DNA of 64,000 nucleotides from NCBI GenBank assembly GCA_023362775.1, contig JALMGJ010000001.1, positions 66,660,001 to 66,724,000 on the forward strand. Direction: 5' to 3'. The position numbers were made by a program, and so were the translations under genes. Positions 55,140-64,000 of this stretch are shown here, in pieces. The DNA is from Charina bottae. Lineage: Eukaryota > Chordata > Lepidosauria > Squamata > Charinaidae. How positions within the stretch are numbered: position 1 is the first letter of the stretch; each line of letters opens with the position of its first letter. A model generated the notes under the pieces. The model worked only from the letters and a program-made list of their open reading frames with translations, did not search any database and had not been told where the DNA came from.

Positions 55140-56765
55140 GATAGCTATGTGGAAGTTCCTGGTATTGCCTACAATGAGTAGGCTTTTTGAGTACACTTTT
55201 TGAGTATTCTGTAAATATCAGCTGCCACAGTGTGGTATTTTGGACTAATTCCAATGCTATGCAGCTAGTATAGCCATAGCTGGGAAGTTGGGAGTTGTAG
55301 TCCCAGCACAGCACATCTTGGGGAGGCTAATCTTAAGTCTTTTGGTCCCCATTATATGGAGGGTGTTGTGAATGCATGTGTTTGTGCACATTTTAGGGTT
55401 TTTAGCAATAAGCTGTCATTTGATATCTGATGATTTGCACAGTGAAAATATTGAAAAATAGAACTCTGATATGCAGAACACATATGCGAGATGGGAAGCT
55501 ATATAAATTTACTAAATAAATAAAAATAAATGAAACACTACTATAGTCTTGAGTGATGCAGCATATTATAATTATTTTATTTATTACATTTATAGCTGAA
55601 CTTTCTTTTAAATACAGCGGATTCTGCTGTGATGTTTAGAACTGGAAAGAGACAGCTCGATTCTATGCTTGATCCATTTCCAATTGGATCTTTACTGCTT
55701 TTCGGACTTTTATGCCTTTGAGTTTCTCAAAATCATTCTCTTGCCAAGCTGCATTTGCTGCATCCAGCTATACCTACAAGTAAGACTTTCTAGAAATGAA
55801 ATATCTTGGGCAGCTGTCCATGTGTTTATCTTCAAAGGTAGCTCAAACTGTATAATCAGATAAGGAACTGACATTATAGCCATGACTGAGCTTGTCAAAA
55901 TGAATTGCATAGTTGTATGAGTTCAGCTTATGACTTTACTCTTTCTACCTTTATTTGCTCTATTAGGGGGAGAGCTGTAGATCATCTTCATCATCATCAT
56001 CACCACCACCACCACCACCACCTCTCTCTCTATATGACTCTCTCTTCTAAAGATGCCCATGATTGCTGCAGGAAATAGCATTTTGGAGAATAAGCTTCTA
56101 CCATGTAGTTCTGGTACACACTTGTAAAAATCTCTGCACATGCATCTGAGAAACCTGGACCAAGGTTTTAAACTATGTCCATACAGACATGTCAAGATAA
56201 ACATAATTCCTACATGCTTGACTGTAGAAAAGTGAGGAGTAATCCTGGTATTTCTCACCACAGTCATATAAATAGTGGTGTCTAGATCGTAAGGATAGGT
56301 AAGGCGCACTCTATGTTCTTTCTATGATCTTATTTTCCATCATTATGCAATTATGATAATTTTCAGCATGCCTACTAAGTACAGGCAATGGTTCATGCTA
56401 AGAAAAGAATTTAGGGAGAGTGGCATGTCTTAGGAAGCAGAATCTCACTGCTCCACAACTGCAAATTGCTTTAACTTGTGTCTCAGCTATTTTGGCCCTT
56501 AGCTATGGAGTTTTCTTTATATTTCCAAATGCCCAAGGAACCATAAAAATGCAACTTGATTTGACTCACTGATGGTTCATAATGCAGTGTCAGCAGCTTA
56601 TCCAAAAAGTTTGAAATAGCCATAAGAAAATGAGTTTTTTTTTTAAATATCCCCAAATCTGAAATATATGGAGATGTTGAGAAGGTGATCAACCCATCTT
56701 AACTTTGGAAGTTTGTTTCCCCAAAACAGAGAGTTGGAGGAGGGCTTTTTAAAAAAAATGGCTTG
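55140..56765. other. Intergenic with a (CAT)n/(CAC)n microsatellite
   Basis: The trinucleotide run is at about 55986-56022. At 55260-55320 'ggagttgtagtcccagc' hints at an old hAT end. Nothing else is recognised. Confidence 0.45.
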
Positions 56766-56769
56766 CTTA

Positions 56770-56827
56770 TATTCAGTATTTACACTTTATTCAGTATTTA
56801 CACTTTATTCAGTATTTACACTTTATT
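56770..56827. repeat. 18-bp tandem repeat, three copies
   Basis: The unit ATTCAGTATTTACACTTT occurs three times head to tail. Because 18 is a multiple of three it reads as a repeated YSVFTL peptide. The last copy became the target duplication of the adjacent SINE. Confidence 0.93.
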
Positions 56828-57163
56828 TGGGCGTGGTGGCTCAGCGGGTAAGACGCCAGGCTTGTCGATCGGAAGATCGCAAGTTCGGAGGTTCGAATCC
56901 CTAGCCCTGCGTGCGGAGTGAGCTCCCGCACTAGCTCCAGCTCTTGCCAACCTAGCAATTCGAAAGCATGCAAATGCAAGTAGATTAATAGGTACCACTT
57001 TGGTGGGTAGGTAACAGCGTTCCACATGCGTCATGTGGCCACATGACCATGGAAGCGTCTTCGGACAACGCTGGCTCTTTGGCTAACAAACGGAGATGAG
57101 CACCGGCCCCTAGAGTCGGACACGACTGCACAAATATGCGGGGGGAACCTTTACCTTTACCTT
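56828..57163 (+). mobile_element. tRNA-derived SINE with BovB-like tail, 13-bp target duplication
   Basis: TGGCTCAGCGGGTAAG, box B GGTTCGAATCC, tail GAGTCGGACACGACTGC. Flanked by TTTACACTTTATT at 56815-56827 and 57164-57176. Confidence 0.94.
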
Positions 57164-57239
57164 TTTACACTTTATTATTTTAATGGTGGCTGTCCAGATG
57201 CTGCTACAGTCCTGTATTCAGTCAGAAGAGTCAAAAGCC

Positions 57240-57310
57240 ATATAACCGCCCAGAGTCCCTCCTTGTGGGGAGATGGGCGGTGATAAAAATTTGATAAATA
57301 AATAAATAAG
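57240..57310 (+). mobile_element. LINE 3' tail fragment
   Basis: 'aaccgcccagagtccctcct' and 'agatgggcggtgataaaaat' can fold on each other, followed by AAATAAATAAATAA. CR1/L2-type 3' end as at 37885. Confidence 0.6.
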
Positions 57311-57997
57311 TTACCAACTCAAAAGGATTTTTTAATCCCAGTAGATATCAGAACTTCACAATGGCATTTTGTTAGCAGGGAATTAAAGGAGATGCTGACA
57401 GGTTTCCTAAGGAGTAATCTTGGGATGTAGACTAAAGACTGTTTTTTCTGAATGGAAAATATCCAGAGAAGATTGAAAGGGGGGATGAGGTGTTCGTGCC
57501 TTTTAGTCCTCACTGCTTTAAATAATGCTTGGTGTTACCCCAGAACAGATGGATCTCACAAAAATAATACAATAGTCTGAGCTACTTAAATGAATTTAGA
57601 GTCAGTGAGTCACAGATGGTGCTAAAGTTTTTCCTGCTTGCTTATCCATCATCCCACCCATTCTAAAGCATCACTTGTCAAATAAAACTTTCTCTGTGTC
57701 AAACAAAAATGTCACAAGAGGCTACTCAGAGTCAGAGCCAGCTTACTGCAGTTTAGAATTTACTTGCAATGTGTGCATGTATGGGGGAGGCAGTGTAAGG
57801 GTTCCGAGAACTGATGATGATGATTATGATGATTCAGCAAATGCTGGTGGTTTTGGATCAATTCAGGCTTTATCCAAAAGCCTAAGAATTGTTCAAATAT
57901 CATAGGAATATATATGTAGTACCATGAAATGTTGATTTTTGCAAGCTGACTATTTTGAGGTCAAATAACTGAGTTTTTCAGCTGATTTGACAATTCT
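57311..57997. other. Intergenic, no gene recognised
   Basis: Nothing recognised. Confidence 0.5.
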
Positions 57998-58008
57998 ACT
58001 GTTATAGC

Positions 58009-58870
58009 GGCCACATAATGAGAAGACAGGATACCCTGGAGAAGATGCTGATGCTAGGGAAAGTGGAAGGCAAAAGGAAGAGGGGCCGACCAAGGGCAAG
58101 ATGGATGGATGATATTCTGGAGGTGACAGACTCAACCATGGGGGAGCTGGGGATGGTGACGGCCGACAGGAAGCTCTGGTGTGGGCTGGTCCATGAAGTC
58201 ATGAAGAGTCAGAAGCAACTGAACGAATAAACAACAACAAACGTTTAGTTTTACAATATTATGTATGAATATGTATGTATGAATACTATAAGAATTGGTA
58301 TATTATGTATTATGTTATGTAATATGTTAGGTTATGTATTAGTGGAATATGTAGTCATAATATGAATAGAATATATTGTATTTTATTAGAAGTAAATAAG
58401 GCTTTTATTTGTTATACTAATTGGATTTTATTGAAGATACAAATATAGATATAAAAATGGAAAGAGCGAATAAAAAATATCAAACTGATGCAGCAATGAA
58501 CATTTAACTATTACTTCAAGGAGTGGAAGCTAAAGATGGATTATTGGAAGATAGCAAGAAAGGTAAAACTTATATGAAGATCAGAAGATTGGATTATAGA
58601 AATTAAAGAGTATATGACAAAGAAAAGTTCCTGTGTATTGTATGAAGGACTAACATTTAAAGTTAATTATTGTATTTAAAGTTCAAAGATAGATTGGAGG
58701 ACATCTATTTTCTATGTTTCCTTTGTTTATTATTTTTTGACTTCACTTTTTCTTTACTTTTTTCTTACTTTGTATTTCTATTTCTTTTTTCTGTTTCAAC
58801 TTTTAATATGTATTTTAAAACTCAATAAAATTTATTTAAAAAGAAGCAACTGAACTAATAAACAACAACA
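58009..58870 (+). mobile_element. RTE/BovB-like LINE 3' end, split by a nested insertion
   Basis: The first part (58009-58240) encodes MRRQDTLEKMLMLGKVEGKR, RGRPRARWMDDILEV and SQKQLNE, then the AATAAACAACAACAA tail; it is the same lineage as 48235-48933 and shorter. The outer flanks ACTGTTATAGC (57998-58008 and 58871-58881) are an 11-bp duplication, so both parts entered together or the second part split the first. The tail region is repeated at 58842-58871. Confidence 0.85.
58241..58841 (+). mobile_element. 601-bp AT-rich insertion inside an RTE tail
   Basis: It is bracketed by two copies of a 30-base sequence starting AGAAGCAACTGAAC (58211-58240 and 58842-58871, one mismatch). The interior is very AT-rich and ends in ACTCAATAAAATTTATTT plus A-rich sequence, like a retroposed 3'UTR (possibly L1-type). 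A 30-base target duplication is long, so an alternative is local duplication of the tail. Confidence 0.6.
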
Positions 58871-58881
58871 ACTGTTATAGC

Positions 58882-61800
58882 TCTTAATACTCCAATAATT
58901 TTAGGAGAAAAACTTTTGATGGTTTATTCCACAATCTCTATATTTCAATTGTTAAGTCCCAGTATTTTCCTGTTCTTTTTTAAAACACCACTGTAGTGTT
59001 GTTTGATATTGTCCCATCTATAAGTAAAACTTGCTTTTCTTCTACTATTGTGATGTCCAACATGTTGTGTTCCAGATGTTGGTCCATCAATATTTGGAAA
59101 TCCCATAACATTCTTCAATAATCATTCTGGAACACTTTTCAACATTATGATCATACCAATACTATGGGGCATTAAATTCATACTTTTTGCATAAATTCAA
59201 GTGAATCATAAAACAAAACAAAACTGTGTGGCAATCTTGTTATATCTGCTGATTAAGTTGTTAACAGTTTTGTTTATCTCTTTGTATAGCCTACATTTCC
59301 TTTTGTTTCCAGTTTTTAAAATTTTCATTTTTATGTCATTTGCTGCTAGTGCTTGTTCTTATGCTACAAATATTAAGGTTTCTGTTTCCTTTTTGATGGA
59401 TCCAATCTGAAACCACTGCCAAATTCTGTTACTATTCACCTTGCCTTCAATTTCTGTAGAAGCTTATCTTTCTGTTTTTTCATTCACCATCATAACTGTT
59501 CAGTTTTGTATGCCACCTTTTATTCTGTTGCATTCAAAATGTTTTCCTCAGAGACATTTATTAACACCCTCTCTTTGCTTGCTTTTAAGTAATCATTTAG
59601 ATCTCTGATTTTATCATCCGCTGTTTATTTCACTTGCAATAAACAACGACTACCAATTTGCCTTGGTAAATACAAATGATCTGTGTTGTGTTTTGTGTGT
59701 ACTGTGTAATGGTATTGTCATAGGTTTTTCTGGTCTTGTGGTCTAAAGCATCTAGTTCTGCTTGAGTCCAGTCAACCATACCTGCTATGTAGCTTATGAC
59801 AGGAGCAGCCCAAGTATTAATAGCTTTGATTGTATTGCCACTATTCAGCTTTGATTTTTAAAACTTTTATAATTTGTTTTACACATTTGGCATTGGTTTT
59901 CTTTTTCACTTACGCATGCAAAATACTGTTTGCTCCTAAAACATCCAAATACTTATAACTTTTAACAGAAATGTAACACTTATAACAGGAATGGGCTAGG
60001 ATAGGGGTTGAGCTGGGAGGCTGTTTAGTCTGGCGCCTAGGGGGAAGGGTATTTTTGTTTTTAGCTATGTTTTAATGGATGTTGTGAGCCACCTAGAATC
60101 ATTATATGAGATAGGGGGTCATATAAGTCATGTAAATAAATAAATAAACAAACAAAATTTGCAAGAGCTCACCTATGAGTACAACAACATAACAGAGAGA
60201 AGAGGGAACAATGCATGACTCAAGATATGCTTCCTAATGTCTCCTGTGCAGAGGTATTTGTTTGCAAATATCAGATAATCCTGCCTCCCTCCCCCTGGTA
60301 ATTTCTCAAGGTTCAACATAGTAAAAGGTGAAGAATATGCATCTAGTGTGCACCTATGATCCTCACTGAATCTATGTGAAGAGGCACACTGGTTCTAAGA
60401 AGTCAACAATTTTTCAGAAGGCTGTTGCATAGATCACATGCTGCATTCCTTTTCTTCAACCCAACTCAGCCCAGTTTCATAATAACCAAAAAACCCTCCT
60501 ACTTTGTCATGCTCTCATGATTTCCCACCTTGGTAAGGGATAATTGGAATTTCTGAGCATGTGGCTTTCCTTGACAGTGAGGAGGTAATCTGAACAAGTT
60601 TGATTACACTATTTTGCTTGTATTTGTCATATATTTTGTCACCTAATTATAGTTCTGACTAATTTTAAAGTATATTTAAATATGGCATACACTACTACAG
60701 TGCATTTTATCTGCACCGGGCTTTTAAACCAGATTCAATGCCATCACTGATTGAAGCACAGCCAATAGCTTTGTGGTCTGAAAATATCCAGAATTGGCGT
60801 CAGTCTTGTTTTATCACTGTTACTTTAAAAAGTACCAATAAGCACAAGCGTGCCATTAAAATTTGTGTTCACTTGATCAAAGTCACTAGGAAAGTAACAA
60901 CAGTGTTTTTCATCCTATAGCAACAACTTTACTACTGTATATCTTTTCCAGTGATGTCTCAAAATGTAAACTCCTGTTCTATAAGAATTTAATATATTTC
61001 CTTTTGCAAGAGACATTAACATGACAACCTGGCCTGGCAGATAAGATTTTGAAACATGTCAACTTAAAGGAAAAGGCTTAGCTGAAATTGCCTAATGAAC
61101 CTGTTTCCATGTGCTAGAGTGGGTTTCTTGGGGGGGGGGAGTTTTTATGTGTCCACTTAGCAAAGGCAATTAGAGAGCTATTTGTGACCTCTCATTCCAG
61201 CATCTGTGACCCCTGTCAAGCCAGATCTATTTGGGTAGTTATTCCTAAGAGACAGCTACATGCTGGAATTGATTTGTTCAGCAATTCTGGATAGGGCTTT
61301 TAATAACATTTTTTATTACTATTATGAAAGCGAGAACTAGAGGAAAGTTGCAAATGCCATTTGGCATGTTGTGAATCGGGTGACTGAGCAGAAGAAAGCA
61401 TTGACTGACTGGGAGATTTCTTGATGATTTGCAGTCTAAGAGCTTCCAATTTCCAAATTTGTAAGAGTAGCACTTCTGAAGAAAAAAAGATAGCAATCTT
61501 CAAATCCAAAAGAAAATAGTAGAATCCTGGATATATGATTCATATTTGCTTTCTTTAGAAGTGTGTAACATCCGGCTCATAAGATTCTTAGGTGATTAGT
61601 TCTGTGTCTGAACCACCATCCCTGTAGTATCATGTGCAAAAGAGGAGTGAATGAATCTACAACTCTTGGTTGAAATCATTCCATAGGAAAGAAGGCACTT
61701 CTCCCCAGTGAAAACAAAACAGCCCACTGTGTCTCTGGGTTGGATGGTGGAGGAATAGTTGAGTGCTCTGTATTAGCTTGTTCTTTTTATGTTCTGACAT

Positions 61801-63137
61801 TAGCAAATTACCATGATCTCTATATGCCAATTTCAGGCGGAATTTGCAGATGTGGTGTCTAGCAGGGTGAAATGTCAAATCAAGATGTGGCTTTAGAAGG
61901 AAGTTAAGAAGCCACATAGAAGGAAGCAAATGTAAGCTGACCTATTAATTTCAAAAGGCTACACATCTGTTTATGCTTAGTTTATTTTAAAAAGTGAAAG
62001 CAGCTCTTGTGCATAGAAATGTCCTAAGCATATTGGAATATGCATGGTTTTCCTCCATCTCTCAACTTTTAATAAGATTTTAGTATTAGGATCAGTGTGA
62101 CCATTCACAAGAAATGAAACATAGACACTTGATCAGGTTCAGAAGGAAAAGTCTTCAATTGAGAAATGGAAGACTTAGACTATTTTGCCTCTTCATCCAA
62201 AGCATGGTTTACAGCAGCATTCAATTTATGTGAACATTTATTTATTTACTTGAATCCTACCTTCTTGTTAGCATTCTTTTATTTTCTAGTCATTCATATC
62301 CTTTGAATTTGTGCTCTGAAAAAAAGCCAAGACGACAAATGTATTTCTTATAATAGCTGTAATTATACAGTACTGTAATTATATCTGATGGACTTTTACA
62401 TTATAGTAGTATTCTTTAGCCTCCTAGAACATGATATAATTGACTTAAAGGAAATTATATTTAGACATTCTATCAAAAGTTAATAATTAAATTACAATGT
62501 CCTCCCTTTTCTTAGAGCAGCATTCCTACTTACTGTATACCACAGAAAATAAAAATAATGTAACATGTAATATATACGGAAGCCATTCTTGTTTAAATTT
62601 AGTCCAACTTCTATTCTGGATGTATACTGTTAATTTTAGCTATTGCTGCATATTCCCCACATTTGGTTTTCCAGTCTGATATTGTTGGCAAAGTATCTCT
62701 TTTCCAATGTTGGGCCAAATTTGTCCTCATAACTGTCAGCATATATCTTAATAATTTTGATATTGTAAATCACAGTGTGAACCTTACACTGGAATGTCTT
62801 TGATAAGAGATTGGAGGTGTCCTTACCATGATGCCCCTGCATTCCTTTACATTACAAGGATTCTATCCTGTTAGATACCATCAACATGTTCTGTAAACAA
62901 TGCTGATGGTATCTGCATGTTTCCTTCTTTCACACCATCCCATTCACATTCTAAGGACAGTTGTCTAGTTTCCATAATCTATCTCCACTCCAGGGTCACA
63001 GTGCTAGCTAATTCAATGTGTAATTTTACTACAGTTCTACTATTCCTAAAATAATAAAGAGCATAAATGAAGAATAAAATGAATTAAATCTCCACAAATG
63101 ACAATGGAAGTGGAAGTTTTTTGCATCTAGAAGAAAT
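58882..63137. other. Intergenic, no gene recognised
   Basis: Over 4 kb of AT-rich, unique-looking sequence. At about 60065-60155 'gagccacctagaatcattat' with an AAATAAATAAATAA end is a LINE-tail relic. No ORF over 90 codons; none recognised. A poly-G run is at about 61131-61139. Confidence 0.5.
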
Positions 63138-63227
63138 CAGTTGGTAGAACGTATTGTCGAAGGCTTTCACGGCTGGAGTTCGATGGCTGTTGTGGGTCTT
63201 CCGGGCTGTGTGGCCGTGTTCTGGAAG

Positions 63228-63280
63228 TTGTGGTTCCTAACGTTTCGCCAGCATCTGTGGCCGGCATCTTCAGAGGGCAG
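63228..63280 (-). ncRNA. Hammerhead-like core, left arm of palindrome
   Basis: Minus strand: CCT (63276-63274), CTGAAGA (63273-63267), stem II GCCGGC/CACAGAT/GCTGGC, GAAA (63246-63243), CGTT and AGG. The predicted cleavage lies between 63239 and 63238. All core bases are intact. Confidence 0.75.
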
Positions 63281-63321
63281 GAGCACAGACAGAATAATAG
63301 AGTTCGCTTCTGTCTGTGCTC

Positions 63322-63372
63322 CTGCCCTCTGAAGATGCCGGCCACAGATGCTGGTGAAACGTTAGGAACCAC
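63322..63372 (+). ncRNA. Hammerhead-like core, right arm of palindrome
   Basis: Plus strand: CCT (63326-63328), CTGAAGA (63329-63335), stem II GCCGGC/CACAGAT/GCTGGT (one G-U closing pair more than the left arm), GAAA (63356-63359 or one base on) and CGTT then AGG. Core intact; predicted cleavage after GTT near 63363. Confidence 0.75.
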
Positions 63373-63427
63373 AACTTCCAGAACACGGCCACACAGCCCG
63401 GAAGACCAACAACAGTTGGTAGAACGT

Positions 63428-64000
63428 TGGACTAAATATTTAGTTATCTAACAAGGGATATATTGTTGATCCCCTTCTGCTTTAATTTGAATTTTTTGGA
63501 AAAATATAGGTGAATGGTTCTGTGACAAACACAAGGGCTAGACAATCAGTCCTCCTTACAGTTATGATAGGGAATGGGGGTAATGTCTTTAGCGTTGCTG
63601 TGACAGCTTATCTGCACTTTGCATAACCAGTGAACACCTTTCATTCCATCCAGAAATTAGTAGCTTAAAGCTTTCTGGAATTTAGTAATTGATGTATCTA
63701 CCCCCCAAAAGTTGAATGTGGATTATCAGGATGCTTTTCAGAAACTATATCTGTCTGTCATTTTCCTAGTGCCCTTTACTTCTTGAGTAGAATTGCCACA
63801 TTCATAATGAAAGACTATTAATGTAATTCACTTTTAAAAATTCTACAAATGACATGTATCCTAGACTCTTCTGAAACCAGAAGCAGGAAGGATGTAGGAT
63901 TTGTTTGTTTGTTTCTTTGTTTGAGCTCATAGCCATTTGCAGAGCTATCTAATGGAAAATGTCAAACTCTTTTAGATACCAGTGCTTTTATATATTGAGA
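63428..64000. other. Intergenic to window end
   Basis: Nothing recognised. Confidence 0.5.

Larger units (their letters stand above)
63153..63412. mobile_element. Palindromic Penelope-like terminal repeat insertion with 15-bp target duplication
   Basis: Two 108-bp inverted arms (63187-63294 and 63308-63415) flank a 13-base centre. They differ at a few positions. Each arm matches the terminal-repeat part of the Penelope-like copy at 41799-41945. The whole insertion is flanked by CAGTTGGTAGAACGT (63138-63152 and 63413-63427, perfect). No protein-coding part is present. Each arm has a hammerhead core on the strand reading toward its outer end. Head-to-head terminal repeats are known for Penelope-like elements. 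Confidence 0.9.

Noticed and set aside
56770..56827. Repeat-protein fragment YSVFTL x3
   Set aside because: 18-bp tandem DNA repeat; no extended frame or conservation signal.

Overview
The window looks like a chromosomal segment from a squamate reptile (lizard or snake). It holds only one gene I can name: the 3' end of EML4 on the + strand. The rest is a repeat-rich intergenic desert. The squamate call rests on the combination of BovB/RTE LINE 3' ends, Sauria/Squam-type SINEs that share the BovB tail, CR1/L2-like LINEs, several hAT MITE families, Penelope-like elements and vertebrate Ty1/copia sequence. No bacterial, viral or CRISPR features were seen. I cannot name the species.

Layout. 1-6.4 kb: the last three coding exons of EML4 (2032-2130, 2612-2742, 3492-3989), about 2.4 kb of 3'UTR and a plausible poly(A) site near 6344-6355. 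6.4-21 kb: unique-looking DNA with a 271-bp hAT MITE, a 5S rRNA-like fragment, a long purine tract, a 765-bp unit with 139-bp inverted arms, four solo LTRs (each with a 5-bp target duplication), MIR-like SINEs and the 3' end of one Penelope-like element carrying a hammerhead-ribozyme core. 21-40 kb: 3' ends of several LINE lineages (zinc-finger-ended LINE, RTE, BovB, CR1/L2-like, an endonuclease-bearing LINE broken by a MITE and a 68-bp duplication), three of the four tRNA SINEs, more LTR relatives and a second 5S-like fragment. 40-52 kb: a GIY-YIG Penelope-like 3' end with a hammerhead core, a second copy of the 271-bp-type hAT family, zinc-finger LINE and RTE copies side by side, and an internally deleted Ty1/copia element (49.5-51.7 kb) with a YVDD reverse transcriptase. 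52-64 kb: a decayed third hammerhead-bearing repeat, an L2-like LINE, the fourth SINE, a nested RTE insertion, and a 260-bp palindromic Penelope terminal-repeat insertion with a hammerhead core in each arm and a 15-bp target duplication.

How it works together. Only EML4 is a functional host gene here. The other coding signals are retroelement remnants, mostly 5'-truncated and often broken by stops or frameshifts. Partnerships can be read from shared ends: the SINEs carry a BovB-like 3' tail, which fits mobilisation in trans by BovB. COX7A2L and KCNG3, which follow EML4 in mammals, were looked for and not recognised. The most interesting content is the set of hammerhead-ribozyme motifs in at least two, probably three, retroelement families, and the copia element.
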